Origin: JBCCTX01 sp964468435
GTDB lineage: Bacteria > Bacteroidota > Bacteroidia > J057
Direction: 5' to 3'
Length of the DNA: 64,000 bases
NCBI GenBank assembly: GCA_964468435.1
Contig: CAYXVE010000005.1
Location: 1 to 64,000 of the forward strand
The notes below the pieces were generated by a model, which saw only the letters and a program-made list of their open reading frames with translations, was not told the origin of the DNA and made no database searches. The position numbers were made by a program, and so were the translations under genes. Below, in pieces: positions 27,336-37,169 of this stretch; within the stretch, counting starts at the first letter, position 1; each line of letters begins with the position of its first letter.

Positions 27336-28214
27336 ATGAATTTACCCACTGACAACCATTCCCAACTTAAAATCTCCGACGAGATGCATGCCAGGCTACC
27401 CGATGTGATGTATGGGTGGCGTGTTACCTGCGTGCAAAAGCGTCTGGAGCAAATAGGTAAAGCCACAGGTCCGCTAAAAGTATCTGACCTGACAGCGCTA
27501 GGGCATTTGGATCAATATCACTATTATGAAACCCAGGCCTGTGATGATGCGATTATGCGTATGAATATCAGACAAAAAGACCATGTCCTGGATATTGGTA
27601 GTGGAATAGGTGGGCCAGCTAGATACATGGCTGAAAAGACTGGTGCGCGGTTCACCTGTGTGGAAATGCAGCACGAACTGAATGTCATGGCGGGAATCCT
27701 AACGAAGCGTGTAGGGCTGGACAAGCTGATCAATTACAAAACGGGAGATTTTATAAAACTAGACTTACCGGAAAGACATTTTGATGCTTTTATCTCATTT
27801 TTGGTTTTTCTACATATACCCGGAAAACAACACATTTTTGATCAATGCCATAAGATACTGAAGCCCGGAGGTAGATTTCTCATCGAAGATATGGTTCAAA
27901 TCGGTGATTTCCTCCCGGATGAGCAGGTTAAACTACACAATGTGATTTCTGCCAGGGATATTATTACCCAGAGTGAATATCTTCAATTGCTCAACCGGGC
28001 GGGATTTCAGGATCTGAAGGTTGAGGAACTTACAACCTCCTGGATTTCATGGTGCAATCAGCGGTATCAACAATTTATCTCTGATAAAAATAATCCTCAA
28101 CTATTCGGAGAACAGATATTTGAATCACGCAAGCAATTTTATTGCACGGTAAAGGACCTCTTCAATGGTGGAAATCTGGGGGGTATACGGGTTACAGGGG
28201 TCAAGTCTGAGTAA
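27336..28214 (+). CDS. Class I SAM-dependent methyltransferase (sterol/UbiE/glycine-sarcosine type)
   Basis: A 292-residue cytoplasmic methyltransferase. SAM motif I is VLDIGSGIGGPARYMAEKTG with the acidic partner at VEMQ; motif post-I and HKILKPGGRFLIED complete the Rossmann fold. A region of about 80 residues before the fold (ALGHLDQYHYYETQA) resembles small-molecule N- or C-methyltransferases of the phosphoethanolamine or glycine/sarcosine type. The substrate is unknown. It sits between argC and a nitrilase-family gene; the three may be cotranscribed. Confidence 0.85.
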   Translation: MNLPTDNHSQLKISDEMHARLPDVMYGWRVTCVQKRLEQIGKATGPLKVSDLTALGHLDQYHYYETQACDDAIMRMNIRQKDHVLDIGSGIGGPARYMAEKTGARFTCVEMQHELNVMAGILTKRVGLDKLINYKTGDFIKLDLPERHFDAFISFLVFLHIPGKQHIFDQCHKILKPGGRFLIEDMVQIGDFLPDEQVKLHNVISARDIITQSEYLQLLNRAGFQDLKVEELTTSWISWCNQRYQQFISDKNNPQLFGEQIFESRKQFYCTVKDLFNGGNLGGIRVTGVKSE

Positions 28215-28305
28215 AGACCATTTTTCTGCATGATGTTTGTTTGAGATAATTTATATTTTAAGGTACTACTTCATCTTAAAAAAAAGTTTTCCGCGTTGTT
28301 ATTAT

Positions 28306-29256
28306 ATGGATAGTATCACACTTTCTGCAGCACAGTTTCAGCCCAGAAATGGGGATAAATTTTACAATCTCTCAATCATAGAATCTCTTACCAGGCAAGC
28401 TAAGGAAAAAGGGGCAGATGTTGTTTCCTTCCATGAGTTATCTATTACAGCATACACATTCCTAAAGGATCTAGGCCGCGAGGAAATAGTCAAGCTCTCA
28501 GAGGGAGTACCTCATGGTCCTGGTACTGAAAGTTTAATCTCACTGGCACGTACATACAATATCCATATTTTGGCGGGCCTCGTGGAAGCTGAAAATGATC
28601 AGCTTTACAATACCTATGTATGTGTGGGTCCCGGTGGGTACATTGCCAAACACCGAAAGCTTCACACTTTTATTAGTCCTCATTTATCTCCGGGAAATGA
28701 GTACACAGTATTTGAGATCTTGGGGTGGACCTGTGGCATGCTAATATGCTATGACAATAATGTTATTGAAAATGTGAGAGCAACAACTCTGCTGGGAGCT
28801 GAAATCATTTTTGCACCTCATGTTACGGGATGTACACCTTCCACGATGCCGGGACGCGGATATGTATCTGATGATCTGTGGCTCAATCGCCAGACAGACC
28901 CCGTACCTCTTCGCATGGAGTTTGACGGTCCTAAGGGTAGAGGCTGGATCATGCGATGGCTTCCTGCCAGAGCATTTGACAATGGAGTATACTATGTCTT
29001 CAGCAATCCGATCGGTTATGACGGAGATCAACTAAAAAATGGCAATGCCATGATCCTAGATCCTTATGGAGAATTGTTGACAGAGATCAAAAGTTTTGAC
29101 AACGAAATATGTCTGGCAGCCGTAACAAAAAATAAATTAAAACTTGCTGGAGGCTACCGATACCGGAATGCCAGAAGACCTGAATTGTACCGGGATATAT
29201 TAGGACAGGAACACGAATCCACCACACAACCAGTATGGTTAAAGCGGTCATACTAG
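28306..29256 (+). CDS. Nitrilase-superfamily carbon-nitrogen hydrolase
   Basis: A 316-residue amidase/nitrilase-fold enzyme. The Glu-Lys-Cys triad is visible: Glu44 in VSFHELSITAY, Lys118 in IAKHRKLHTF and Cys148 in CGMLICYDNN. The ATG at 28306 gives the typical start MDSITLSAAQFQPRNGD; the longer frame from 28237 adds 23 residues of no meaning. It most resembles the branch of aliphatic amidases and N-carbamoyl hydrolases; an insert around residues 185-215 (PGRGYVSDDLWLNRQTD) is unusual. Substrate unknown. The neighbouring methyltransferase might act on the same compound, but this is only a suggestion. Confidence 0.9.
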   Translation: MDSITLSAAQFQPRNGDKFYNLSIIESLTRQAKEKGADVVSFHELSITAYTFLKDLGREEIVKLSEGVPHGPGTESLISLARTYNIHILAGLVEAENDQLYNTYVCVGPGGYIAKHRKLHTFISPHLSPGNEYTVFEILGWTCGMLICYDNNVIENVRATTLLGAEIIFAPHVTGCTPSTMPGRGYVSDDLWLNRQTDPVPLRMEFDGPKGRGWIMRWLPARAFDNGVYYVFSNPIGYDGDQLKNGNAMILDPYGELLTEIKSFDNEICLAAVTKNKLKLAGGYRYRNARRPELYRDILGQEHESTTQPVWLKRSY

Positions 29257-29385
29257 ATGATTATTGCTAGGTGGTGTAATGGGATTAATTATAGCAGTAT
29301 GCAACGCAGCAAAGTAATCATAGAGCAGCCGTACCATGCAACCCAGCTCAACTATATAACAATTCAATAATCAATAATAATCCAA

Positions 29386-29928
29386 ATGGGTAGAAAGAGA
29401 TCAGAGGTAATTGAAAAACTACTTTATCCCACGAGAAATGCCAAACGATGGGAAATTCTTGACAGTTTGAGACAGCTAACCATCTATGTTGGAATTCCCG
29501 TTACTTTATTTGGTATAGGATGGTTAATTTTTGGGGCAATTGCGGAAGAAAGAATCTGGACAGGTAGTGCAACACTGGTGTTTATGTTATGCAATATGAT
29601 GATTTGGATAGATTTCGACCTGAATCGAATCATCCTTTGGAGGCACTTACAATTTTTAAGATCACATAGAGACCGGCAAGCATCCCAGGAAGAATATGAA
29701 GAACTTAGGAATTTGGCAGAACCTAAGCGATGGTTTATTCTGGTAGTATTGATTCCCATATTAGTCATCGCTTTGCTCCAGGCTATGCCTACCGTTAATC
29801 TGGGTATGTGGAATATGCTGAATATACCTGTATTGATAGGACTCGTAAGCGTGATGATCATCTTTGGCATGGACATTTATCGCATGAAAAAGCACCTGCT
29901 GATTTACGAGAAACAGCTTAAAGTCTGA
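29386..29928 (+). CDS. Membrane protein of unknown function, four transmembrane helices
   Basis: A 180-residue protein with two pairs of membrane segments: about residues 33-54 and 59-79, and about 115-133 and 143-163. A charged cytoplasmic loop between the pairs (FLRSHRDRQASQEEYEELRN) and basic termini suggest both ends face the cytoplasm. No family is recognised. It is separated by more than 120 bases from both neighbours and is probably expressed alone. Confidence 0.7.
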   Translation: MGRKRSEVIEKLLYPTRNAKRWEILDSLRQLTIYVGIPVTLFGIGWLIFGAIAEERIWTGSATLVFMLCNMMIWIDFDLNRIILWRHLQFLRSHRDRQASQEEYEELRNLAEPKRWFILVVLIPILVIALLQAMPTVNLGMWNMLNIPVLIGLVSVMIIFGMDIYRMKKHLLIYEKQLKV

Positions 29929-30007
29929 GTTCTCCTGTAAGGATATCATAGCTGAACCTACCACCTTGCTCACAATTTCCGAACCTGAGACATATTTATT
30001 AGCAATG

Positions 30008-30034
30008 TAAATATCCACATACTGTGGATATTTA
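30008..30034. promoter_or_regulatory. Perfect 12-base inverted repeat, candidate operator
   Basis: TAAATATCCACA and TGTGGATATTTA are exact reverse complements separated by TAC. The site lies just upstream of a TAnnTTTG box and 53 bases before the Dam-like gene. The symmetry and position suit a dimeric repressor operator. A hairpin followed by TTTTT is the alternative reading, as a terminator for the membrane-protein gene upstream. Confidence 0.5.
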
Positions 30035-30052
30035 TTTTTAGCACGTCATCGC

Positions 30053-30060
30053 TACTTTTG
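30053..30060 (+). promoter_or_regulatory. Candidate -7 box before the Dam-like gene
   Basis: TACTTTTG matches TAnnTTTG, 27 bases upstream of the Dam-like start. A T-rich stretch (TATTTTTAG) about 19 bases upstream could serve as a weak -33 element and overlaps the end of the inverted repeat, so a protein bound there could block transcription. Confidence 0.45.
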
Positions 30061-30086
30061 TTAGCTTTATCCTAACTACTTAAGTA

Positions 30087-30720
30087 ATGCCTGGTACAAA
30101 GAAAAAAATCGAATTTGGTTGGTATGACGGTAAGTTTAGTCATTTGAATTGGCTATTGCCACTTCTTCCTGAGTGTACACATTACTGCGAGCCGTTCAGT
30201 GGATCAGCGGCCGTTCTGCTCAATCGCGAACCTTCTCCTGTAGAAACTTATAACGACATTGATAGCGAGGTGGTGAATTTTTTCAGGGTATTAAGAGATC
30301 ATCAAGAAGAATTGATTTATGCGATAGGAATGACACCTTTTTCAAGAGAAGAATTTAATGTCGCTATTTTTCATGATCAGCAGAATGAACAGATAGGAGA
30401 AATAGAGCGTGCAAGAAGATTTTTTGTTCGTGCACGACAGGTTGCCCACAAAGTCATTGTCCCCTTTGATCAACAACATAACCAAGTCTTAGGAGGATCA
30501 AAAGAACCTTATGTAAATAACCCTTTAAGGTATCCTGGAATTACCTTAGACTATCGTAATCAACAACGAAAATCTTTTTACTTTCTTGAAAGGAATATTC
30601 ATTCTCTTTGGAGAACAAGGTAGAACTGTTTTTCTGGACGAAATTGGCCCGGAACCAGACAGGGCGAATTCAAAATACATCCATAGGAAAAGATGGTCTG
30701 ACTTATTGAAGAAAATTTAA
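30087..30720 (+). pseudogene. Truncated Dam-type (D12 class) adenine-N6 methyltransferase joined to unknown sequence
   Basis: Residues 1 to about 130 are a D12-class DNA adenine methylase N-terminus of the phage type: FGWYDGKFSHLNWLLPLLP, the SAM motif CEPFSGSAAVLLNREPSPVE, then YNDIDSEVVNFFRVLRDHQE and RARRFFVRARQ. The catalytic DPPY motif and everything after it are missing, so it cannot methylate. The frame continues with unrelated residues to a stop at 30623. A different frame from about 30547 carries a protein-like stretch of 55 codons (TVFLDEIGPEPDRANSKYIH) to a stop at 30720. It is best seen as a fusion of two decayed gene pieces, probably a phage or mobile-element relic. Confidence 0.75.
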
Positions 30721-30741
30721 TGCATCAGATATTGACTCATC

Positions 30742-33700
30742 ATGCCGGAATTTGTACACCTGCATAATCACACAGAATTCAGCCTCTTAGACGGAGCTGC
30801 AAAGATCAAGGACATGGTCAAAAAGGCCTGCGACTGTGAAATGTCTCACATAGCCATTACAGATCACGGCAACATGTTTGGCGTGCCTAAATTCGTAATG
30901 GAATGCAGGAAAAATGGGGTCACGCCAATCGTTGGATGTGAATTTTATATCACAGCTGGAAAAGCGTCTGAAAAAGTAAAAGGAGAACGGCGATATCACC
31001 AGATCCTATGGGCCCAGAATAAAGAAGGCTATCATAACCTGGTGAAGCTTTGCTCCTATGGATATACAGAAGGCTATTATTATAAACCCCGAATAGATAA
31101 GGACCTCCTCAAGCAACATGCCGAAGGCTTGATAGCTTCCACCTGCTGCCTGGCCAGTGAGATCAACCAGACCTATATCGCCAAAGGATCTGATGCGGCC
31201 GAAGCCATTCTCAAGGATTATCTCGATATTTTTGGCCATGAAAATTACTACATAGAGATTCAGCGTCATACGCTCGGAGATATGGACAAATGCAATGAAT
31301 GGTTGCTCAAAATGTCCCAAAAGCATAACATCAAAGTTATTGCTACTAATGATGTCCATTATGTGGACAAGCAGGATAGTGAAGCACATGACCTGTTACT
31401 TGCCCTGCAGACACAGTCAGATTATAATGATCCCAACCGCTTCCGCTTTGTAGACGACCGCAACAAACTCAACCCACGGTTTTATTTTAAAACACCCGGG
31501 GAAATGCTGGAAACATTTCAGGATATTCCTCAGGCGCTGGATCAAACCCAAGAACTAGCTGAACGTTGTACCTTTGAAATGAACCTGGCAGGCGATATGA
31601 TTCTGCCACAATATACCGTTCCTTCGAAGTACAAAGACATGGATGACTTCCTACGAGGAATGGTATGGGAACGTGTTCCCATGCGTTATCCGGAAGTAAC
31701 GGATAGAATCCGTGAACGGATCGATCATGAGCTCATGATCATCAAAAAAATGGGATATGCTGGTTACTTCCTCATTGTACAATCCTTCACCACAGAAGCT
31801 CGAAAACGAGGCGTATACGTAGGGCCCGGAAGGGGATCTGCTGCAGGGAGTGTCGTAGCCTATGTTTTGGGAATCATTGACATTGACCCGTTTCAATACG
31901 ATCTGCTCTTCGAGCGATTTCTCAATCCCGAAAGGGTATCCCCCCCTGATATCGATATCGACTTTGACGACGAAGGCCGACAAGAAGTGATCGACTACGT
32001 AGTCGAAGAATACGGACGTAAGTCCGTTAGTCAGGTGATCACTTACGGTACGATGGGAGCCAAAACTGCACTTCGCGATGTGGGTCGCACCCTGGGTATT
32101 CCCCTTGCCGAGGTAAATCGCATCGCCAAGCTCATACCTGACAAGCCGGGTATGTCATTTAAAATAGCACTAGACCCTGAGAAAAACCCCGATGGATATG
32201 AGGAACTGGGGAAACTCTTCGAAAGTACAGACCCGATGATCCACAAGATGATGCGCTACGCCAAGACGCTCGAAGGTACCGCCAGACATACGGGTGTACA
32301 TGCTTGTGCTGTAATCATCGCTCCAGGAAATATTACGGACTATGCTCCCGTTTCTGTAGGAAGAGATGAGGTCCTCGTTACCCAGTATGATGGCCCCATG
32401 GCAGAAATGTGCGGCCTTTTGAAAATGGACTTCCTGGGACTAAAGACACTTTCCATCCTCAAAACAGCGATACGTCTGGTACAAGAGAACCATGGGGTCG
32501 AAATCAAGCACGATGAAATACCCCTTACAGATGAGAAAACATACGAACTGTATCAGCGTGGCGATACAATAGCGACCTTTCAATTTGAGTCGGATGGAAT
32601 GCGCAAGTACCTTCGCCTCCTCAAACCCACAAACATTGAGGATCTTATTGCCATGAATGCGCTGTACCGCCCCGGACCTATGGATAACATCCCTTCGTTC
32701 GTCAACCGTAAGCACGGAAGGGAGCCCATTATCTATCCACATGAAATGTTGGAACCTATCTTGAAAACCACTTACGGCATCATGGTTTACCAGGAGCAGA
32801 TCATGCAGGTAGCCCGTACAATGGGGGGTTATACCATGGGAGGCGCAGACCTGCTCAGACGGGCAATGGGTAAGAAAAAGTACGAGATCATGGCTAAAGA
32901 AAAGGTTAACTTCCTCAAAGGTGCCGGAGAACGAGGAGTTAGCCAGGAAACAGCTGAAGAGGTGTGGGCCTTGATGGAAAAATTTGCCTCATACGGTTTC
33001 AACAAGTCCCATGCTGCGGCTTATTCCGTACTGGCATTCAAGACGGCTTACATGAAAGCCCACTACCCCGCGGAATACATGGCTTCGGTTTTGACACACA
33101 ATGTCAACGACATTAAGAAGATTACCTTCTTCATCGAAGAATGCCGCAGAATGGGCATCTCCGTTCTTCGCCCGGATATCAATGAATCTCAAAGCTTGTT
33201 CTCTGTCAATAAAGAAGGTCAGATTCGCTTCGGTCTGGAAGCAGTCAAAGGCGTGGGACATCATGTCGTAGAAGAAATTATCAAAGAACGTGAATCTCAT
33301 GCCCCTTTTACCTCGATCTTTGATCTGACTAAACGCACGCCTCCACGCACGATCAATCGCAGGGCGCTGGAATCTTTGGTCTATGCAGGGGCCTTCGACA
33401 GTTTTGGGATTCAACGTTATCAATATTTCCTGACTACCTCAGCCAAAGAAGAAGCTACCGTTATCGAAAAAGCAGTACAATACGGCGTAAAATATCAAAT
33501 CGAGAAGCAGTCTCCTCAAATTTCCCTGTTTGGCGGAAATGGTGCCGAAGAATCAGAACTCCAAGAACCTGCTATCCCCATGGGTACTATGCAGGACGGT
33601 TATGTGAACGAGGAATGGAGTCGCTTGGAAAAACTTAATTTTGAAAAGGAAGTCATCGGATTTTACCTTTCAGGACATCCCCTCGATCGCTTCAAGTGGC

Positions 33701-34257
33701 AAATAGAAGCATTTACCACCTGTGGGCTCTCGGATCTGGAAAACTTTAAAGACCACGAGATTACCCTTGCAGGAATCATTACCTCTGCACGCGAACGCGT
33801 ATCGCGTAAAGGCAACAAATTCATGACCTTTAGCTTTGAAGATTTCACCGATTCTGTAGAATTGTCTCTTTTTGGAGATCAGTATGCCAGCTTCCGGCAC
33901 CTCATCAGACAGGATGAGCTCTTGCTCATTCGTGCTAGATATCAGCCGCGCTGGAATGACGAAACACAGTATGAACTCCGGATCAGTGAAATCCAGATGA
34001 TGACAGAAGATATCTTTGATCAGATGGTCAAGCACATGTGTCTGGAACTCTCCAACGAAGATCTCAACGATGAACTTCTAGATCAGATTCATCAGCTCTG
34101 CACAATACATGAAGGACCTAAGCCGCTTCGATTCAGAATCTTTGATACTCAGTACAAGGCGGATATCTCTATGATATGTAGTAACTACCGCGTACAGCCC
34201 AGCACAGACTTTGTCAATGAGCTGAGGGAATTGGGGGTAAAGTACCGGCTCAATTAG
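30742..34257 (+). CDS. dnaE: DNA polymerase III alpha subunit
   Basis: The replicative DNA polymerase catalytic subunit, 1171 residues. The N-terminal PHP domain begins FVHLHNHTEFSLLDGAAKIK with the metal-ligand pattern H-x-H intact (His7, His9). The polymerase active site shows GPGRGSAAGS (about residue 355) and the catalytic aspartates in PPDIDIDFDDEGR (about 401-411). The finger domain follows (GVHACAVIIAPG, IAMNALYRPGPMD, QEQIMQVA), then tandem helix-hairpin-helix and an OB fold (EITLAGIITSARERVSRKG). It has no proofreading domain, as usual for DnaE. It starts 21 bases after the pseudogene frame ends. Confidence 0.98.
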   Translation: MPEFVHLHNHTEFSLLDGAAKIKDMVKKACDCEMSHIAITDHGNMFGVPKFVMECRKNGVTPIVGCEFYITAGKASEKVKGERRYHQILWAQNKEGYHNLVKLCSYGYTEGYYYKPRIDKDLLKQHAEGLIASTCCLASEINQTYIAKGSDAAEAILKDYLDIFGHENYYIEIQRHTLGDMDKCNEWLLKMSQKHNIKVIATNDVHYVDKQDSEAHDLLLALQTQSDYNDPNRFRFVDDRNKLNPRFYFKTPGEMLETFQDIPQALDQTQELAERCTFEMNLAGDMILPQYTVPSKYKDMDDFLRGMVWERVPMRYPEVTDRIRERIDHELMIIKKMGYAGYFLIVQSFTTEARKRGVYVGPGRGSAAGSVVAYVLGIIDIDPFQYDLLFERFLNPERVSPPDIDIDFDDEGRQEVIDYVVEEYGRKSVSQVITYGTMGAKTALRDVGRTLGIPLAEVNRIAKLIPDKPGMSFKIALDPEKNPDGYEELGKLFESTDPMIHKMMRYAKTLEGTARHTGVHACAVIIAPGNITDYAPVSVGRDEVLVTQYDGPMAEMCGLLKMDFLGLKTLSILKTAIRLVQENHGVEIKHDEIPLTDEKTYELYQRGDTIATFQFESDGMRKYLRLLKPTNIEDLIAMNALYRPGPMDNIPSFVNRKHGREPIIYPHEMLEPILKTTYGIMVYQEQIMQVARTMGGYTMGGADLLRRAMGKKKYEIMAKEKVNFLKGAGERGVSQETAEEVWALMEKFASYGFNKSHAAAYSVLAFKTAYMKAHYPAEYMASVLTHNVNDIKKITFFIEECRRMGISVLRPDINESQSLFSVNKEGQIRFGLEAVKGVGHHVVEEIIKERESHAPFTSIFDLTKRTPPRTINRRALESLVYAGAFDSFGIQRYQYFLTTSAKEEATVIEKAVQYGVKYQIEKQSPQISLFGGNGAEESELQEPAIPMGTMQDGYVNEEWSRLEKLNFEKEVIGFYLSGHPLDRFKWQIEAFTTCGLSDLENFKDHEITLAGIITSARERVSRKGNKFMTFSFEDFTDSVELSLFGDQYASFRHLIRQDELLLIRARYQPRWNDETQYELRISEIQMMTEDIFDQMVKHMCLELSNEDLNDELLDQIHQLCTIHEGPKPLRFRIFDTQYKADISMICSNYRVQPSTDFVNELRELGVKYRLN

Positions 34258-34289
34258 CATGTAAGCTGGAATTCCAGAGACTATCCCGG

Positions 34290-34523
34290 TGCTTTTTATA
34301 TCTTAAGGTATGCGGTCCATTATGGGAGCCAGATATTCGAAAAATTACGGTCGAATGAGCTATTGACAATAGCGTTTTTTACGCTGATAACGACCTGCTA
34401 AAGACAATTGATACTGATGTGGACTATGCCTTTATCAGGGTGCATGCTGCTAATATGAGGATGAGAGAAAGGATGTTTGATGGATTATGTGGACAGTTAG
34501 ATGAGATTTCATCCATCGCCTGA
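34290..34523 (+). pseudogene. Unidentified gene remnant with one in-frame stop
   Basis: One frame from about 34290 reads protein-like sequence (CGPLWEPDIRKITVE), meets a TGA at about 34356 and continues for 53 codons with DNDLLKTIDTDVDYAFIRVH and MRERMFDGLCGQLDEI. The composition is that of a soluble helical protein, but no family is recognised. The 357-base gap between dnaE and the next gene otherwise holds nothing that I can support. Could be chance, given only 75 codons. Confidence 0.25.
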
Positions 34524-34614
34524 GAGTTGTATTCACTTAAAAGCTACTCAGAAGTGATTGCAACCGTTTTTCCCCGAATCATATACGCGGAGTAAAACTG
34601 CTAACTAAATATAT

Positions 34615-35139
34615 ATGAAGTATTTGTTAATCTATACGGCATATTTTCTCCTCTCATTCATTTCCTGCTTTAAAGAAGATACCTGCAATGAGAAACTGGG
34701 AAAAACCTTTGAAAGCATCGGGTTGACATCTGCTGGATTTGATAAGGAGCACAATTACAAACTGAATCTTTCTCTTCAAACCTTAGATACCCTGCCTCCT
34801 CCCTACTTTGAAGAGATGGTGTTGCTCACACATAAACTCGAGTACCAAACCCTTGAGGTGGCTCCTAACGCTGCAGGGGTGCTGAAGGATCTTCAGATAA
34901 GCCCTACAAATCTTCAACTCACTATACTACAAGATTCTCTACCTCAGATAGGTGAAACCGATAGCCTGCTATTTTATCTGGAATTTCCGGACAGAAGAGC
35001 GTATATTGATTGCATGCACCCAGGGAGTAATGACCGCTACCAGCTGGATCTGGAAATAGCTATTGAACGCATTTCCCTGGATTCTATCAATATTAACAGA
35101 TTCTTCTGGGAAGAGCGCCTGGAATTGGGAGGGTTTTAA
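34615..35139 (+). CDS. Hypothetical lipoprotein
   Basis: A 174-residue exported protein. The lipoprotein signal MKYLLIYTAYFLLSFISC puts the acylated Cys at residue 18. The mature part is mostly predicted beta with many polar residues and three further cysteines; no domain is recognised. A short intergenic spacer of about 190 bases follows, then the membrane protein on the same strand. Confidence 0.7.
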   Translation: MKYLLIYTAYFLLSFISCFKEDTCNEKLGKTFESIGLTSAGFDKEHNYKLNLSLQTLDTLPPPYFEEMVLLTHKLEYQTLEVAPNAAGVLKDLQISPTNLQLTILQDSLPQIGETDSLLFYLEFPDRRAYIDCMHPGSNDRYQLDLEIAIERISLDSININRFFWEERLELGGF

Positions 35140-35328
35140 TACGTATCTTTTAACGCTCCTTGTAAGCGCGATGTACCTGTACAAGAAGTATATTGTAATA
35201 CTAAATAAATGGAGTTATTACGATTCTTGTCAGAAGATAGCTCTAATAAAATAGGATAGGTCTTCAGGCAGAAAGCTGGGAAGCGCAGGTATGTGATGAT
35301 AAAAACGTTGTAGAAAGTATTAAGTTAA

Positions 35329-36384
35329 TTGAATACCCTCCTGAACAAGCTCAAAACACTCCCATCACTCATCATATTGACGGTTTTGTTGATCCTCATC
35401 ACAATCCCCCGGTTCAACCGTCAGGATTTATTGGTGGAAAGGTTTACAGGCCATGATGGCATAACATTTCAAAGTGATCAAGGTGTGATATATGACAATC
35501 TCAGTGAAGATGTACAACAATACCTATGGTTGGTCAGGTACTTCCGGGAACCAAACGCTGAGCACAAAAATGAGTTATATGCCCCTTTTTCATATAGAAT
35601 ACTAACACCCTTTATAGCATCCTTACTTCCTTATGATGAAATGACTTCGTTAAACCTGGTGAATATACTTTTTCTGATTGGTACCCTCTTATTACTGGAT
35701 TCCCTGATGAGGCAGTTGAGATGCAATCAAAAATCCAGAAGTACAGCCCTGATGATATTTATTTTTTCCTTTCCTACATTTTATTACTCAACTATAGGCT
35801 ACATTGACCCGGGACTGATTTTTTTCCTGACCCTGGGTACATGGGTACTATTTACTGAAAAGTGGATATTATTTCCTCTGGTGATCTTGTTGGGGATTAT
35901 GATGAAAGAGGGAATCGTCATGTTATTACCACTCGCTTTCATGGTTGCATATTTTCACAGTGCCAGAAATAAAGTAATGGGAATAGTATTTCTGAGTATC
36001 CTGATTTATATCACCACCAGTTATTGGGTTAGAATCCATTTCATTCAGGATTCAGGATATATCTGGATGCCATCATACAAGGTAGCCCTACTCAATCTGA
36101 CACGTTTCAGGGCTATATTCAGCCTGCTGGTCAGCTGGGGTATACCGGGTGTATTCTTTCTGATCTTTATGATCATGAGTTTTGCTGAGAGAAAGTATGA
36201 CAGGGACAAAAAACATCAGATTTTAATAATCGGTTCCCTTATATCTCTTGCATACTGCGTATACGGCATATTCAGTGTATATGCAGATGGGAGATTGCTC
36301 TGGCCTGCCTATGTATTCTGGATTCCTATGATAGCTGTATTACTCGACAAACCAGAACATTATACCTCCCCACCAAAAGTTTAA
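35329..36384 (+). CDS. Polytopic membrane protein, possibly GT-C/EpsG-like
   Basis: A 351-residue protein with about nine to ten hydrophobic segments and short loops. A luminal/periplasmic stretch after the first helix (LVRYFREPNAEHKNELYAPF then SYRILTPFIASLLPYDE) with Arg and acidic residues resembles the loop of GT-C-fold glycosyltransferases and of EpsG-type polysaccharide proteins. MMKEGIVMLLPLAF and DGRLLWPAYVFWIP also occur in that broad class. The frame opens with TTG at 35329; no ATG lies near a sensible start, so the start is uncertain. Function is not established. Confidence 0.65.
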   Translation: MNTLLNKLKTLPSLIILTVLLILITIPRFNRQDLLVERFTGHDGITFQSDQGVIYDNLSEDVQQYLWLVRYFREPNAEHKNELYAPFSYRILTPFIASLLPYDEMTSLNLVNILFLIGTLLLLDSLMRQLRCNQKSRSTALMIFIFSFPTFYYSTIGYIDPGLIFFLTLGTWVLFTEKWILFPLVILLGIMMKEGIVMLLPLAFMVAYFHSARNKVMGIVFLSILIYITTSYWVRIHFIQDSGYIWMPSYKVALLNLTRFRAIFSLLVSWGIPGVFFLIFMIMSFAERKYDRDKKHQILIIGSLISLAYCVYGIFSVYADGRLLWPAYVFWIPMIAVLLDKPEHYTSPPKV

Positions 36385-36720
36385 ATTAACGTACAACAAT
36401 TTTATTTTAATTTGAAATTATTCCCAGGCCTACTCAACATCGAACTGAATGATGTTTCTGTAGATCTGGAAGCCTTTACTAAAACCATAAAAATCCGCTG
36501 GATAAAAACAGGAGAGATTTTATTTAGACGCTAATAGAACTGATGAAGCTGAAGTGGACTGGTCTAACTAAATGTATAAAAATTCTGTATCAAAGAATTA
36601 CAAGTAGCCTGACGATTTTATCTGACTAATATCATGGAAACCGATAAAATTCTCGAATACCTCAGCCGTAGACTCCTGCACGATCTTGTAAATCCTGTTT
36701 ATCCTGTCTAACTTATCCAC
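36385..36720. other. Intergenic region with two very short frames and a repeat-like motif
   Basis: The 336 bases hold a 40-codon frame with TTG start (36412-36534; protein-like LNDVSVDLEAFTKTIKIRW) and a 25-codon ATG frame (36634-36711). The latter ends over the sequence CTTGTAAATCCTGTTTATCC, which looks like a dispersed intergenic repeat known to me from Bacteroidota genomes (recollection, not searched). Neither frame is convincing as a gene. Confidence 0.3.
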
Positions 36721-37086
36721 ATGAAAATATTCCTTACCATTCTGTCATTTCTCTTCGCCGCCATCCTGCTATTAAGTGCTGTGATGCATGTGTTTCAACC
36801 CGAAACATACGCTCCATTGATTCCCCCATTCATCCCAGCTTCTCTGGCCAATATCCTGGCTACCATTACTGAAGCCGCTGTAGGAATTGCGTTGATCATA
36901 CCCAAATACAGAAAGTGGGGAGGTTTGGGCTTTACAATTTTGATGATCGCCTTTTTACCTCTACATGTATGGGATGTTTTCCGGGAAACCCCTGCCATGG
37001 GTTCTCAAACAACAGCTATCATTAGAGTGGTTATTCAATTTGTACTTATTTTCTTAGGAGGATTGATCTGGAAGAGGTCTAGCTGA
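36721..37086 (+). CDS. DoxX-like small membrane protein
   Basis: A 121-residue inner-membrane protein with four hydrophobic segments. HVFQPETYAPLIPPFIPAS after the first segment, ITEAAVGIALIIPKYRKWG around the second and third, and FLPLHVWDVFRE before the last fit the DoxX/DoxX-like family. Such proteins are tied loosely to thiol redox or quinone-linked processes; no specific role can be given. A cupin gene follows 83 bases downstream. Confidence 0.85.
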   Translation: MKIFLTILSFLFAAILLLSAVMHVFQPETYAPLIPPFIPASLANILATITEAAVGIALIIPKYRKWGGLGFTILMIAFLPLHVWDVFRETPAMGSQTTAIIRVVIQFVLIFLGGLIWKRSS

Positions 37087-37128
37087 TAAGATGTCGTTTT
37101 TTTTCAATTTAAAATGGTGTCATTGAAA

Positions 37129-37136
37129 TACATTTG
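37129..37136 (+). promoter_or_regulatory. Candidate -7 box for the cupin gene
   Basis: TACATTTG is an exact TAnnTTTG match 34 bases before the ATG at 37170. It lies over the alternative TTG start at 37134, which supports using the downstream ATG as the real start. Confidence 0.45.
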
Positions 37137-37169
37137 GGTAAATCATCCAACAACCTAATTATTTTTCAT

